A stretch of DNA of 64,000 nt from Anodontia alba (GCA_964016985.1 OZ024826.1:43035796-43099795); one strand, 5' to 3'. Positions 1 to 11,683 are shown, counted from the stretch's first letter. Translations and numbers: made by a program. The notes: generated from the letters alone by a model not told the origin.

Positions 1-11
1 GTTAAACCGCT

Positions 12-13
<2 letters not shown>

Positions 14-99
<86 letters not shown>
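14..99. repeat. (TA)n microsatellite
   Basis: About 42 uninterrupted TA units at the start of the window. Confidence 0.97.
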
Positions 100-102
<3 letters not shown>

Positions 103-129
103 CCTACAGATAGATATTAATAAGATCTA

Positions 130-606
130 ACTGTTGCATGCAAGAGAGACAACTCTAACTTTCTTCTTTATGATAATATTTGGTAGAGGCATAAATAAGG
201 ACCAGGGTGTACAAGAGAGATAACTCCCACTGTACTTACCTCCCATGAAACCGAAATATTGTGCAGGCCATAACTCCCATACCGTTTGAGATAATTTGAT
301 AACATTTGGTGGGGACATATATCAGGTCAATTCAAAATGTCACTTGCAAGAAGGACAACTCTTGCTTTGTATTTTTTCTAGTTGTCTCCCCTAAACGGAT
401 TTCTAAGCCAAATTCTTGTGCACTTTATAACTTATTAATGTTTGAAATATTTCGATAATATTTGGTAGAGGCATAGATAAGGACCAGTAGGGTGTCGTGT
501 GCAAGAGAGACAACTCTGACTTTCTTCGTTATGAACTGTTCCCTCCTGGAGCCGAAAGCTTGTGCAGCCCAATGCTCCCATACTGTTTTAGATAATTTGA
601 ATGTAA
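130..606. repeat. Degenerate direct repeat, two units
   Basis: The block with TTTGGTAGAGGCATA and GATAATTTGA near 175-310 recurs about 282 bp downstream (457-605) with many substitutions. No coding signal is seen; the short ORFs here lie inside the repeat. Confidence 0.6.
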
Positions 607-721
607 TCATATATTAATGACTTTTGATGTGATTGCACGATCCGCAGGAAAGATCTGCGACTGAGGTCGGATGACTTTCTAAAAGTGCTCTATAATCGCC
701 CTGTACATGTATATCCGTCTG

Positions 722-756
722 TGCGGCGTCTGATTTGGGTCTGAACTGTTTGTTTA
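722..756. repeat. Half of a B hairpin
   Basis: GCGGCGTCTGAT, then a degenerate GGGTCTG and CTGTTTG, is the right arm of the B hairpin; the left arm is missing. Confidence 0.6.
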
Positions 757-1478
757 AATGTCAATTTCCTGGATTTCGTACAAACGCTATGTAACAGTGT
801 GATATTGTATGAAACAGACTTTATCGTAGCGCACCCTATGAAACAGACAAACGTTAGTTTTCTGTTAGAATAGCCAAAAAAAATGAACATTTGAAAAAAG
901 CCATCACACTCAAAACATTAGGGCTTGACAGTGCGAAAATGGTAAAACTTGAAAGCGGCCATAACACTCAAACCATTAAGACTTGCATCTAAGGATGATA
1001 ACCTATATGTGGGTTAGCCTGGTACCTGCATCTATCTTATGGGTGCACTCCACAGTTTTGACTTCCATTTGCACTTTCACACAATTAAAATGCAATCACA
1101 GAAAATATAACAGTACATGCCCATTAAGTACCGTATCAATAAATTGCAAACTTACCAAATAATAATTTAATTATCATAAAAATAACTGCAATATACCAAA
1201 ACCTGCTGTTGCACTGATGTAAACAGTACCCCACCCGCTATTTTATACAAAAGCGAAAGTTTTGATCGACTATCCTCAACTCCAGGACCGCGCATTGCCC
1301 TGGAACAGTTGAAAATTTAACAGAGCACCTACAGAATATTACTTATATCCAGAAATGAATACCTGTACGCCGCGTTGATTTCATGATAAAATCCATTGAA
1401 AAAAAATGGTACAATTGATGACAGGTTAAACCTGATACCAGACAGAATTTAAACGTTTCGTATTTTACTTACACTTTT

Positions 1479-1511
<33 letters not shown>

Positions 1512-2051
1512 CGCCATGTGACCTCAAGAAAAGTCTTTATCTTCAATGTTAACAATAACCGACAAGCATAACGCTTCAGTTTTCGCTTAAATGTGCAACA
1601 ACAAGTATAGTATTTTCAGATTGTTTCTAGCCCTAACACTAATTATTGACATTTTTTCTCTCACAAGTGCGAAACCGTAGAATGTTTCCTACATACAACA
1701 ACGATAGTATTCTGGACAGGTTACTAGTCTAACATGTGAGTATCCATATTTCTAACATGACATTAACGAAAAACGTATTTTACTGAAAGTTGCAATTCAA
1801 TGCGGGCCGTGCATTTTACCCAAAGGTTGATTCCATACATTAATTACAACAAAGAACATTACTGATTTAAATAGAGGTGGCTTTACCTTTCAAAAGAAAA
1901 ACTATTTGGGTTGCACCTGTCGTTTTCAAATTCAAATGCCTTATTTGTTTTTGACTATCCAAAACACTTTACTTTGTGTTGTACGTCATCAGAAATAACG
2001 CATTTTCTAACACTAATACTGTGACGTAAATGAACCATTAAAATTGAAAGG
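757..2051. other. Unassigned AT-rich sequence with poly(A)
   Basis: Nothing recognised except an A-run of about 29 nt near 1482-1511. No convincing coding frame on either strand. Confidence 0.5.
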
Positions 2052-2287
2052 CATTACGAAAACATGCCTATATACTTTTGATCCCCTTAACCCCACTTTT
2101 ATATAGAAAAACTGGGATTTACAGGGGTATACATTATTTTTCAATATTTTTGCTCAAAAACATAGATTGTGGGTACTTGTTAGAACCGCCTCGTCGATAT
2201 GATAAATATCAAAATTTTTTATCTGAAAATTTTCAGTTTTTGGAGTAAAATTGTCTATATGTTTGAATAGGCATGTTTTTCGTAATG
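2052..2287 (+). mobile_element. A-family MITE, copy 1
   Basis: Starts CATTACGAAAACATGCCTAT and ends CGTAATG. The left arm carries the CCCCTTAACCCCACTTTTATA block. The core is broken: the left half (ATTGTGGGTACTTGTTAGAA) is present and the right half of the palindrome is deleted. Confidence 0.9.
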
Positions 2288-2478
2288 GACGAACCTCAGC
2301 TTCAGGAAACGTACCTTTGGACATGTGTGCCTGAGAAGATTTAGATTTGAGCAGGCTCATCAAAATCAGAATCTTCACTGGGCGCATTTCGGATAGCCAA
2401 GAATTCAAAGTTTCTTCATGCGGACAACGAAGAGACTGATCAGACTGTTTCGCAGGCTGATTTGAGTCATTGTTGGGT
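2288..2478. repeat. C-family imperfect hairpin
   Basis: Pairs of GATCAGA / CTGATC motifs, CAGGCTGATTTGAGTC and GGATAGCCAAG mark family C. It abuts A copy 1 directly. Confidence 0.65.
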
Positions 2479-2525
2479 TTCTAAAGAATAAAATTGCACT
2501 TTATGCGTTATTTTTCAACGTTTAG

Positions 2526-2824
2526 CATTACGAAAACACGCCTATTCAAATATATTGAAAATTTGACAAGGTTGTAGTTGAAATTTTACAACCTAAAAAA
2601 GGGAAAATTTCAGATAAAAACTTCTGATATTTTTCATATTTTTCTCAAAACATAGATTGTGGTATTCGTTAGAACCGCCTTGGCGAGGCGGTCCTAACGA
2701 GTACCCTAAATCTGTGTTTTTAGCAAAATAATAAAAAATAATGTATACCCCTGTAAACCCCAGTTTTACTATATAAAAGTGGGGTTTAAGGGGGTCAAAA
2801 TTATATAGGCGTGTTTTCGTGATG
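2526..2824 (-). mobile_element. A-family MITE, copy 2
   Basis: Both ends present (CATTACGAAAACACGCC and CGTGATG), with the core palindrome ACCGCCTTGGCGAGGCGGT. The right-arm segment has a small local duplication (TTGACAAGG / TTTTACAACC). Confidence 0.92.
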
Positions 2825-3147
2825 GCATGCTTCGTAAAAATTTCAGCAGGCGACATTTTGATTTTCTTTGATTTTTGTTCTTATTTTTCATAGACAATAG
2901 GTTTTGCCGTTTCATGTAAACTGTTTCCTCGTACTGAAGTTTGGGAAAAATGACAGACATGTCTATCATGGAAATAATCATTGATTGCATGTATAGATTC
3001 AGAGATAGCTGTCTTTATAATCCTGTCTGAACAGTAAATAATGCCGGTAGTTGTATTTGTTACATCCGCAGCAAACAAGCAGAACTGATTAAACGCGTTA
3101 ATCTGAACATTTTTCCTAATATCCTACTTCTAATTGAGGCGGGGACA

Positions 3148-3345
3148 CATCATTTCCTACGAAACTGCATGTGCGCCCAGCGAAGATTCAGATCAGGCTG
3201 ATCAAAGTCTTCGACGTCCCGCTGAAAACGCTTGAATTCTTGGCTACCAACAGAGTGCCCTACGAAGACTCGGATCGGAATGCGCGGATTCGCAGACTGA
3301 TCCGGGTCTTCGCCGGGCGCACATGAAATCGTGTAGAAAATGTTG
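3148..3345. repeat. C-family imperfect hairpin
   Basis: GTGCGCCCAGCGAAGATTCA at the left and CCGGGCGCACATG at the right form the outer stem. Internal pieces include CTTGGCTACC and GATCAGGCTGATC. Confidence 0.75.
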
Positions 3346-3465
3346 TGGCTCGGCTCAATTACCGTATTCCCCACCAGACAAAGCTCATTGAGGTAACTGT
3401 GTTGGCTAAATTAAGGGGATTTAAAAATTTGATAGCTTTTATACCATTTTTGACAAGGAAGATAA

Positions 3466-3600
3466 CTTGCGTGACTCCCTGTTTACAGTTCTGTACCCCA
3501 GTCCCTTTCAGAAAAGGGGGTCTACTCTTAACAGAAAGGCTTTGCTACCCTTGCTCATCACATACAAAAACAGCCGCGACATGACAAAACTAACAAAGTT
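3466..3600. repeat. D-family fragment
   Basis: Contains CAGTCCCTTTCAGAAAAGG and GTCTACTCTTAACAGAAAGG, the left half of the D hairpin. Confidence 0.5.
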
Positions 3601-3603
3601 ACT

Positions 3604-4210
3604 GTGCGCCCACCGAACACAGATCAGCCTGGGCATCTTCCCAGTTTAATCAGAGTCTTCTCTATCTGAAGAAATCTTGGGTCTTTATCAAACCACTGAG
3701 CGCACAGCGAAGACTCTGATCAGACTGGGCGGATGCCCAGGCTGATCTGATTCTTTGCTGGGCGCACATCCATTATGTTGTTTGTCATGAGGTGGCTCCA
3801 GTGGAGTTGTTCCAATTTGAGGTTAAATACAGTTATATATCAGTTTAGGACTGATCAGACTGGGTGGGTCCTTATCTACCCAATGAGGCGCACAGCAAAG
3901 ACTCTGATCAGACTGAGCGGATGCCCAGGCTGATCTGAGTCGTCACAAGGCGCACATCCATTATGTTGGTTTGTACTGAGCTGGCTCAAATGGAGTTGTT
4001 CCAATGTGAGGTTAAATACAGTTATATATCAGTTTAGGACTGATCAGACTGGGTGGGTCCTTATCTACCCAATGAAGCGCACAGCAAAGACTCTGATCAG
4101 ACTGAGCGGATGCCCAGGTTGATCTGAGTCTTCACTGGGCGCACATCCATGAGGTGGCTCTAATGGAGCTGTTCCAATTTAAGGTTAAATGGAGAATATA
4201 TCAGTCTAGG
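3604..4210. repeat. C-family element amplified in tandem, ~188 bp unit
   Basis: The junction GCACATCCAT recurs at about 3763, 3951 and 4141, giving a period near 188 bp for about 2.7 units. Each unit holds GACTCTGATCAGACTG, GATGCCCAGG and GTTGTTCCAAT. Confidence 0.85.
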
Positions 4211-4254
4211 ACAAGATATGCTTTGTAGATTTTTTGCCGTTTTAACATGTGATA

Positions 4255-4535
4255 CACATTTAGTTGTGGATACACTTCAGGTTTCTGCCATTCTGTTACA
4301 AACGAGACATTTTTAGTCTTCCCCCCCCCCCCACCCCCCCCCACCCCCCACCCCCCCCCCCCCCCCCCGCCCCCTCCTACCTCTAGATTTGTTTTCCGAA
4401 CAATCTACTCTGAAACTTACTCCCACTGGGAGCAAATTCTTTCCGTTTAGAGTAAAGCCCTTTTCGGAAGGGACGCAAAAATCCTTTGACAGATTTGCAA
4501 CCCCCCCCCCCCACACACACACACACACACCCTTA
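4255..4535. repeat. D-family hairpin interrupted by C-runs
   Basis: The D core CTGGGAGCAAATTCTTTCCG and GAAGGGACGCAAAAATCC are intact. The left arm is broken by a ~50 nt C-rich run (4321-4371) and the right arm by a C-run followed by (AC)n near 4501-4530. Confidence 0.7.
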
Positions 4536-4803
4536 AAGTGTATAGTTTGCAGTTAAATTTAGGGATATTAAGATACGTATTTGCTTTTATATCGATGTTG
4601 CATTTATCCACTTTCATTCCAGCTGATCGACATTTCCAAACTAATTAATTGCCTTTTCACGATTGTATTCCCAAGGCATTTTGTATGCCAACGAAACTAA
4701 ATGACAGACAATTCTTACAGCAAAGGGCAGGATTTGTTATCACATATTGTTTGCTCATTCAAAAGTAGATGGAATGGCGTACGCACATTTCTGAATCAAT
4801 TTT

Positions 4804-4838
<35 letters not shown>

Positions 4839-4995
4839 TAAGTGGTCTTTATTTCACTCGGGGTCATTGAGCCCACTCTGGTATCTTGGAAAGTCGTTCC
4901 ACCTAAGCCGATGATAGTAGTGGTGAATGGGGGCGTATGTATTCCTGCAAAATACATTGTTGTCATATGAAGACTTTATTCAACATTATGTTTAC
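4536..4995. other. Unassigned sequence with poly(T)
   Basis: A T-run of about 32 nt lies near 4806-4837. Nothing else recognised. Confidence 0.5.
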
Positions 4996-5007
4996 AGAAC
5001 GCAAACT

Positions 5008-5615
5008 CTTACATACAAGCATACGCATACACTTACACACAAGCATATGCAAACACTTACAAGCAAGCATATGCATACACTTACACACAAGCATACGCAA
5101 ACATTTACACACAAGCATATGCATACACTTACACACAAGCATATGCAAACACTTACAAACAAGCATATGCATACACTTACACACAAGCATACGCATATAT
5201 TTACATACAAGCATATGCATACACTTACATACAAGCATACGCAAACATTTACACACAAGCATACACTTACACACAAGCATACGCAAACATTTACACACTA
5301 GCATATGCATACACTTATACACAAGCATACGCAAACATTTACACACAAGCATATGCATACACTTACACACAAGCATACGCAAACATTTACACACAAGCAT
5401 ATGCATACACTTACACACAAGCATACACAAACATTTACACACAAGCATGTGCATACACTTACATAGAAGCATATGCATACACTTACACACAAGCATATGC
5501 AAACACTTACAAACAAGCATATGCATACACTTACACACAAGCATATGCAAACACTTACAAACATGAAAACGCATACTTTATATACAAGCATACGCTTACA
5601 TATAGGTATACGAAT
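5008..5615. repeat. 24-bp tandem array, about 24 units
   Basis: Unit ACACTTACACACAAGCATAT plus GCAT, with alternation of ATGCATAC and ACGCAAAC variants. Because 24 is a multiple of 3 the array is open in several frames on both strands; I read it as non-coding. Confidence 0.93.
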
Positions 5616-5640
5616 ACACTTAAACACATAAGTATTTTTT

Positions 5641-5866
5641 CTCTTCTATATAATAATTGCATGTTGTGTGTACTCATTAGAATCGACGAGGCGATTCTAA
5701 TGAGTACACACAACATACAATCTTATGCTACAACAAGAAAATCTCCCTAAATATTTGTTTGTTTTTTTTTTTGAGCAATCAGAAGAATTTCGTAGGGACT
5801 CAAAAACTAATTCGAATTAACCATGGTAAACGAGCCGTCCGTGTTCGAGCTATTGAGGTTTTCCTG
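5641..5866. mobile_element. pogo-2 MITE, left end lost
   Basis: An A-like core palindrome (GTACTCATTAGAATCG and its complement, about 5658-5720) is followed by CTCAAAAACTAATTCGAATT and a degraded right end TTGAGGTTTTCCTG before TA. The left terminal repeat is absent. Confidence 0.7.
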
Positions 5867-5875
5867 TATATAAAG

Positions 5876-6048
5876 AAATAGTTTGCTCCCACAGAGAGTA
5901 AATTCTTTCCTTTTCAGAAGAAGCTTGGATGCAATAAGGCAAACAGGAAGTCTCAAAATGCATCTCCTGTGGCGGAAATGACGAAGAATCTACCAAACGT
6001 ATCCATCCCGTTACTATTTAGCACCTTCTTTTTCTACAAAATGGCACT
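5876..6048. repeat. D-family remnant
   Basis: GAGAGTAAATTCTTTCCTTT, CAAACAGGAAGTCTC and CTACCAAACGTAT are D-family segments. It ends right at the TA that precedes the next pogo-2 element. Confidence 0.5.
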
Positions 6049-6050
6049 TA

Positions 6051-6403
6051 CAGTCGAACCGCAATGGCTCGAACATCTTTGGGACCATGGAAATTCGTTC
6101 GAGACATGGGTAGTTCGAACCACTGAGGGTTAATCATGGCACCAGTTCAGGAAGCAAATAGCGATATTTAGGAAAATCTTTTCGATTTCGACACAGTGAT
6201 TGTATGTTGAGTGTACTCATTAGAATCGCCTCGATGATGCGATTTTAATGAGTACACAACATACAATTTTACGATAAAATAAGAAAATTTCCTTAAATAT
6301 TTGTTTTCTTGAGCTATCAGAAGAATTTCGTAGGGACTCAAAAACGAGTTCGAATTAGCATGGTAAACGAGCCATCGGTGTTTGAGACATCGAGGTTCGA
6401 CTG
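6051..6403. mobile_element. pogo-2 MITE, complete
   Basis: Begins CAGTCGAACCGCAATGGCTC and ends CATCGAGGTTCGACTG, flanked by TA on both sides (6049-6050 and 6404-6405), as expected for Tc1/mariner/pogo-type elements. An A-like palindromic core sits inside at about 6199-6267. No transposase reading frame. Confidence 0.85.
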
Positions 6404-6576
6404 TATATTGTTACCGAAACATAATATTCATCACATTAGTGACATTTTCCGTTTGTAAGACATTATTGTTCCTCCTGCAACTAATACAGTCTGTATCATT
6501 TGCATTTTGTTGTAAGAAGGCTCCGAACTGAACCAATATATCATTGATGTGTGCACCGCAACGTCCGGAGACGTAC

Positions 6577-6831
6577 CATTACGAAAACACATCTATTCAA
6601 ATATATTGAAAATTTTACAACCAAAGCAGGAAACTTTTCAGATAAAAATTCTGATATTTTTTATATTCCTACTCAAAACATAGATTGTGTGTACTCGTTA
6701 AAACCGCCTCGGCGAGGCGGTTCTAACGAGTACACACAATTTATGTTTTTAGCAAAATAAGAAAATTAATGTATACCCCTGTAAACCCCAGTTTTACTCT
6801 ATAAAAATTATATAGGCATGTTTTCGTGATG
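6577..6831 (-). mobile_element. A-family MITE, copy 3
   Basis: Both ends present; core CCGCCTCGGCGAGGCGG perfect. The L arm lacks the GTGGGGTTTAAGGGGGTC block (short deletion). Confidence 0.92.
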
Positions 6832-6837
6832 CTTTCC

Positions 6838-7025
6838 AACATGTTCGTTCAGCGACTATTCAGATCAGCCTGCGCATTCGTGCTGTCTGATCAGAATCCT
6901 CACTGCGTGCAGTTTGGATAGCCGAGGATACAAAGTTTTCTTCCTGCAGACTACAAAGACGCTTATCAGTCTGCATGGATGCGCAGGCTGATTTGAGTCT
7001 GAATTGGGAGCATACATCAGAAGGT
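6838..7025. repeat. C-family imperfect hairpin
   Basis: CAGATCAGCCTGCGCATTCG, GGATAGCCGAGGAT and GGATGCGCAGGCTGATTTGA show the C pattern. Confidence 0.75.
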
Positions 7026-7139
7026 ATGTTTTCTAACGTTGCAGCTAATATCATTCCAGGAGATGCATTCGTGACCCTTTTGATCGAAAATGAACAAGAA
7101 AGCACATAGTACAGTAATTAAATACACAGTACTGAAATA

Positions 7140-7346
7140 TTCCGTAATTAGTATTTTGGATGAGTAGATTAAATTGGGTAGGTAAGCTTTTCAAAATTCA
7201 TGTCCATTTAACTACTTGTAAAATGTGTGTAAAATGACTGGACAAGTAGCAAACAGTGCAGATCCTGATCAGACGCCGCGTTCTGCGGCGTCTGATCTGT
7301 GTCTACACTGTTTGCTCAGGCTATTCTTTCCGAATACTTAGGGTAA
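7140..7346. mobile_element. V-family MITE with B hairpin
   Basis: The right end CGAATACTTAGGGTAAGTGC is clear; the left end CCGTAATTAGTATTTTGG is degenerate. A near-perfect B hairpin occupies 7249-7315 (AGACGCCGCGTTCTGCGGCG core). Confidence 0.7.
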
Positions 7347-7664
7347 GTGCGGTAATTTGATAAAATCGTGCTCCCTCAGAAATCATCTTGGACCCGCCCC
7401 TGGGCGGTACTTCTAATGCACTTCCTGTTCGATTTCCTCTTTCCGTTTCCGGCAGTTTGTTGTTCTGTGATGTCGTAACATGTCAACCTAACCTTATTCG
7501 GTGCTTTTAGGGAGGCCTGTCTTCCATGACTGTTACCTTTTCTCTGGGATCGTCATATTTATATTATCTGAACGGAAGCTATTAGCTTATAAAACTCATT
7601 TCCTCACTATATTTTGTCCTAAGCTTTTGGATTTTATAAGCAAAGAGCTGTTTCTGTCCAGGCT
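7347..7664. other. Unassigned sequence
   Basis: Nothing recognised. A short open frame runs into the next A element and has no distinguishing features. Confidence 0.4.
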
Positions 7665-7912
7665 ACCATATTCAACTCCAAAAACTGAAAATTTTCAGGT
7701 AAAACCTCTGATATTTTTCGTATATCTGCTTAAAACATAGATTGTGGGTACTCGTTAGAACCGCCTCGGCGAGGCGGTTCTAACGAGTACCCACAATCTA
7801 TGTTTTTGAGCAGCAATAAGAAAAATAATGTATACCCCCTGTAAACCCCAGTTTTAATATATAAAAGTGGGGTTTAAGGGGGTCAAAATTACATAGGCGT
7901 ATTTCCATAATG
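7665..7912 (-). mobile_element. A-family MITE, copy 4
   Basis: Left end degraded to CCATATTCAACTCC; right end TAGGCGTATTTCCATAATG. The core is a perfect long palindrome (GGGTACTCGTTAGAACCGCC and complement). Confidence 0.88.
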
Positions 7913-7922
7913 CAGGCCTGAA

Positions 7923-7988
7923 CAAACAAAGTAGACCCAGATCAGACGCCGCAACACGCGGCGTCCGATCTGGGTCAGCATTGTTTAC
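7923..7988. repeat. B hairpin
   Basis: AGACCCAGATCAGACGCCGC pairs with GCGGCGTCCGATCTGGGTC around ACAC. Confidence 0.85.
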
Positions 7989-8537
7989 CACTCATCAAAC
8001 AGTTTTACTCATATGAAATGTTAGTAAAGTGACTTGTTTTAAATTTTAAGACAAGTCAGTAAGGAGTTAAGCTGTCCGTATATTTAGGATTAATGCGGTG
8101 CATGGCATGCACAGATCAAATAAGCCGACAGGGTTTGACGTGACTCGCCTCGTATGATAGATAATCCACCTCTGGGCATTTCACCAGACTGTCTCCTCAT
8201 GTTTGATTGAAGTATTCTTAATACCAGACTTATTAAAGTCGCATGTAAGTCTCACATATAAATGTACCTGCCAGTCAAACCATAAAGAAATGCGTGGATG
8301 CCAGTCATGATGCGAAAATCATTAAAGCAGTCTAGCTTCATTAAGTCAGTAAAATGGTACCAGTCGAAACCTGAACTTCAGGTTGATTTCTGTTGAGAAT
8401 ATGTATGCAATCGGTGTAAAAGGACTAAGCGGCATGCTCACCGGGTTGGTACCCACATATGATGTAATTTTGAGTATGTACTGCAGACAAGACCACATTT
8501 TGTCAGCTGCTGAAGCACCAAAGAAGCCGACGCCAAA
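7989..8537. other. Unassigned sequence
   Basis: No repeat or coding family recognised. Short ORFs exist on both strands but none has a recognisable motif. Confidence 0.4.
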
Positions 8538-8849
8538 CTACCCAGATAGATTTAAATGCCCCGAAAACCCCTTAATCATCATGTTGCACAGCAGAGAATG
8601 CAGCCAATATTGATGGATAGTCAGTTTCGAGAGATCCTCTATTTCTAAATTTCTAGTGGCACATATACATATGTCCAGTGCCAAATACTCCATGATAGGG
8701 GCATGTATTACCGTCTGTATTATTCTGCGCAACTCAAGAAAGGTATCTAATTGCGAACAGTAAAGGCCCAGATCAACCATCCGTTCATACATTCTACAGT
8801 TTCCATTGATTCTGTAAACAGAGGGCGAATGTGCACAGGGGTGTGTCAA
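8538..8849 (-). CDS. Unidentified 103-codon ORF, doubtful
   Basis: An open frame on the minus strand of average, non-repetitive composition. I recognise no domain, signal peptide or membrane segment. It lies in one of the few patches with no identified repeat, which is the only reason to list it. It could be part of an exon, a degraded transposon, or chance; I cannot point to convincing splice sites. Function unknown. Confidence 0.12.
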   Translation of the reverse strand: MTHPCAHSPSVYRINGNCRMYERMVDLGLYCSQLDTFLELRRIIQTVIHAPIMEYLALDICICATRNLEIEDLSKLTIHQYWLHSLLCNMMIKGFSGHLNLSG

Positions 8850-8892
8850 TTTTCATTTGGTAATGATGAATCTTCTTTGTGATCAGTGAACT

Positions 8893-9262
8893 ACCGAGCT
8901 TTTGATTAGTCAGTATGGTATATGACGCATGCCTTCCGAGCTTTTGATTAGTCAGTATGGTATATGACGCATGCCTTCCGTGCTTTTGATTAGTCAATAT
9001 GGTATATGACGCATGTCTTCCGAGCTTTTGATTAGTCAATATGGTCTATGGCGCATGCCTTCCGAGCTTTTGATTAGTCAATATGGTATATAACGCATGC
9101 CTTCCGAGCTTTTGATTAGTCAATATGGTATATGACGCATGCCTTCCGAGCTTTTGATTAGTCAATATGGTCTATGGCGCATGCCTTCCGAGCTTTTGAT
9201 TAGTCAATATGGTATATGACGCATGCCTTCCGAGCTTTTGATTAGTCATCATGGTATGATAT
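8893..9262. repeat. 42-bp tandem array, about 9 units
   Basis: Unit CTTCCGAGCTTTTGATTAGT followed by CARTATGGTATATGACGCATGC. Units differ mainly at TATATGACG versus CTATGGCG, and these variants appear to alternate. Confidence 0.95.
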
Positions 9263-9263
9263 A

Positions 9264-9560
9264 GAGGTTAATGCACGGTGAGTTTAAAATACAGGAACTA
9301 TTTCCCGAGAGATTTACAAATCCGATAAACAAACGAATGCATAGCACAAGTTTGTTTATAAGAATTGCAAGTCTCGAGAGAAATATTTCCTGTATTTTAA
9401 ACTCAGTGTGTATTAACTTATATATTACATATCCTTAAAATGTTGGGTTTTTTTTTTTTTTTGCGGATTCTGTTTTTACGCTCTTTCAAATGGCGACAGT
9501 AAGTTTTGTGACTTTACGTCATCTACACTCATTGCGCCGCGTGATGGCTTTCTATAGGAA
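9264..9560 (+). mobile_element. K-family MITE, copy 1
   Basis: GTTTAAAATACAGGAACTAT and its complement CCTGTATTTTAAAC form an inverted repeat over 9264-9421. The flank with ACTTTACGTCATCTACAC is shared, inverted, with the copy at 25.2 kb. A T-run (9449-9463) interrupts it. Confidence 0.75.
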
Positions 9561-9824
9561 ATATTTTTCTCCTGGGAATTATAAATAATATTTCCCGTTG
9601 AAATTACTAAATAGCTTCAGATATATAATATATATCAATAGAATATTACGTATCAGAATTTTCCAGGAGGAAAGAGTAAGTACTGCCATTTAAAAGACTC
9701 TTGAGAAGCAAGAGGCTGAATATGAGGTATTTCTTTTTTTTTTCTGTTGAATGGCCCAAATTTCGGGACTGGACAGTTTCCAGTCTGTTCTTTGTGTATT
9801 TTGTGTATGCAATCTGATAAGGGC
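9561..9824. other. Unassigned sequence
   Basis: AT-rich; nothing recognised. Confidence 0.35.
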
Positions 9825-9974
9825 TTATAAGCTAATATTTTTGCTGACAAAAGCTACTCACATTTTTTCAGCAAAAATATCTGTGAATTAGATATTGTAC
9901 TTACTAGAACACTTAAAATTTTGACCACTAACGAGCTCGTTACGCTAACGATGCTTTGAACAACTGAGCCCTGA
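9825..9974. mobile_element. L-family MITE, partial
   Basis: Matches 49.84-50.10 kb through TTTTTTCAGCAAAAAT, GTGAATTAGATATTGTA, TTTTGACCACTAACGAGCTC and the end CAACTGAGCCCTGATTAA. The left part is missing. Confidence 0.75.
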
Positions 9975-10023
9975 TTAATAATCCGTAGGTTGTTCAGTAA
10001 TCAGAACACATAGTTTGAATATC

Positions 10024-10290
10024 ATTGATTGATTGTGTTGGGGTTTAACGACACGTCAACCCTTGAGGGTCATTTTGTGTCGTCTCCCAGAGAAAGGGAG
10101 AAAAGAGACAGAAGAGAGAGTAGAGGAGATGAAAGAGAGGGACAGGGAAGAAAGAAGAACAGGAATGAAAGTGAAGAAACAGAAGAAATAAAAACATTCC
10201 CCCTCTACCCTTACCCACTACAAGGATATCAGGCCTTGCCCAACTGTAAGCCAAAGTTTGAATATCAAAAGAGGGTGGTGGAGTAGGGTA
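10024..10290 (+). mobile_element. Dispersed repeat, SINE-like (H)
   Basis: The opening GTGTTGGGGTTTAACGACAC followed by GAGGGTCATTTTGTGTCGTC resembles a repeat I associate with mollusc genomes. A purine-rich stretch (10090-10190) follows. The family link is from memory and unverified. Confidence 0.4.
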
Positions 10291-11049
10291 GAATAATTTT
10301 ATTGTTTCATCTATCATCGAGTGTAGGCAGACGGTTCACGTGAAATGCCAAACCTTATTTTCTCTAATAAATACAAGAAAATCAAAATGTCTACTGCAGT
10401 TGCGATTAACGGTTTAAGTATTAAATTGTTAAGCTTATGTAGCATGACATCGTGAGGTGCAGTTGTTGCTCTCGAGAAAACCCAGTACTGAAAGAGTTTA
10501 TACAAAAATGGCAACACTTATGAGGTGCCTGATGGAATTAAACAAGGGTTGCATTGTTAATAATTGCACACTGCCTTTTGTAAATTGTCTTGACAATAGG
10601 CATTTTGAACGCATGCATTTATTGCATCAGTTTCTCATTAAACATCGCCTTTCCTCGATTTGAATTTATTTATTTTTCACCGAAGATTGGATAATTGCAA
10701 GTGGAATCTTTGAATTGAACAAGTGATTGATGAAGTTTTTTTCATGCAATTAAGTGGATAAGCGTAAATTATTTCACTTCGCTCCCTAAACCCTATCGGT
10801 CGTTGGCACTAAATAATTTGAAGAGTGTTTCTTTCCATTTTGATCTGTCTTCAACTGCCCCTTGTAAGGTTTGCAAAGCTAAGACCGGTCTAGCCCCTTA
10901 ATGTTGTGTCGGACCTAATAATGACAGGTGTTGTCACTAACGGAACTGCCAAAATATGTTATCTTGGCTTGATTTTAGAGCTATTTTTACAGCACTGTGG
11001 TCATGAAAAAGATGATTTTGGATAATAACTGAAGTAGTAATAAATCGTT
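10291..11049. other. Unassigned sequence
   Basis: No family recognised on either strand. Confidence 0.35.
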
Positions 11050-11218
11050 TTAACCCTTGTCCTGCTGAACCCGGATATGCCCTGTATTTGCAAACTGGAT
11101 CGGCACTGTTTGCCAATAAGTATGTGAATTTATAGCAACAGTCTGAATCAAGTAATCTGATTGGCTAAAATTAGCAGTGGGCATAGCATTTTATTTTATT
11201 CAGCAGGACAAGGATTAA
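11050..11218. mobile_element. T-family MITE
   Basis: Ends TTAACCCTTGTCCTGCTGAA and TTCAGCAGGACAAGGATTAA are near-perfect inverted repeats. The internal B hairpin has decayed to GCAAACTGGATCGGCACTGT. Confidence 0.85.
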
Positions 11219-11683
11219 TAGGTTTGGTTGAAAAATGTTACATCACAATCAATAAAATTGGTTATACCATCATTTTGGGTGAATTTCTGATGATTTTCTG
11301 CTAAAAGTGCCGAAAATAGCTAAAATGGGTACCTAGGTTTATTATTGATGTTTACAAAAACTGTTTGATTTTCCTTAAATATAATGCTACTATCTTAAAG
11401 GTAATATATTGAACTATTTCTTTTTTGAAAACAAATCTCAGACATTTAGAAAAGTAACTGAAATATGAGCATTTAAACTTCATCATACAAAATTATGAAA
11501 ACTGAGCCATGACAACATATTTCCAATAGATACAATACCTGTACCGTAGTTACTAGTCCAGTGTATACTGGGTCCAACATATTGTCTTCACATTGTTTGT
11601 GTGCCTGTCCATTTTTCTCGTCTCTTCAGCTGTGCCTTGTATAATTATATGCACAAGCTAACGATGGTATTAGTCTCTGTAAT
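11219..11683. other. Unassigned sequence
   Basis: AT-rich; nothing recognised. Confidence 0.35.

Noticed and set aside
2660..2720. Rho-independent terminators at the A-core hairpins
   Set aside because: Strong GC hairpins, but this is a eukaryotic genome and they recur as MITE centres.
5008..5615. Open frames of 94-209 codons on both strands, His/Thr-rich or Cys/Val/Met-rich
   Set aside because: They are the 24-bp tandem repeat read in different frames; open frames on both strands follow from the period being a multiple of 3.
8893..9262. CRISPR-like array of 42-bp repeats
   Set aside because: No distinct spacers, units are head to tail and contiguous, and the sequence is eukaryotic; it is a tandem minisatellite.
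9653..9850. Helitron ends
   Set aside because: Searched the AT-rich gaps for TC...CTRR with a terminal hairpin; no convincing pair seen.
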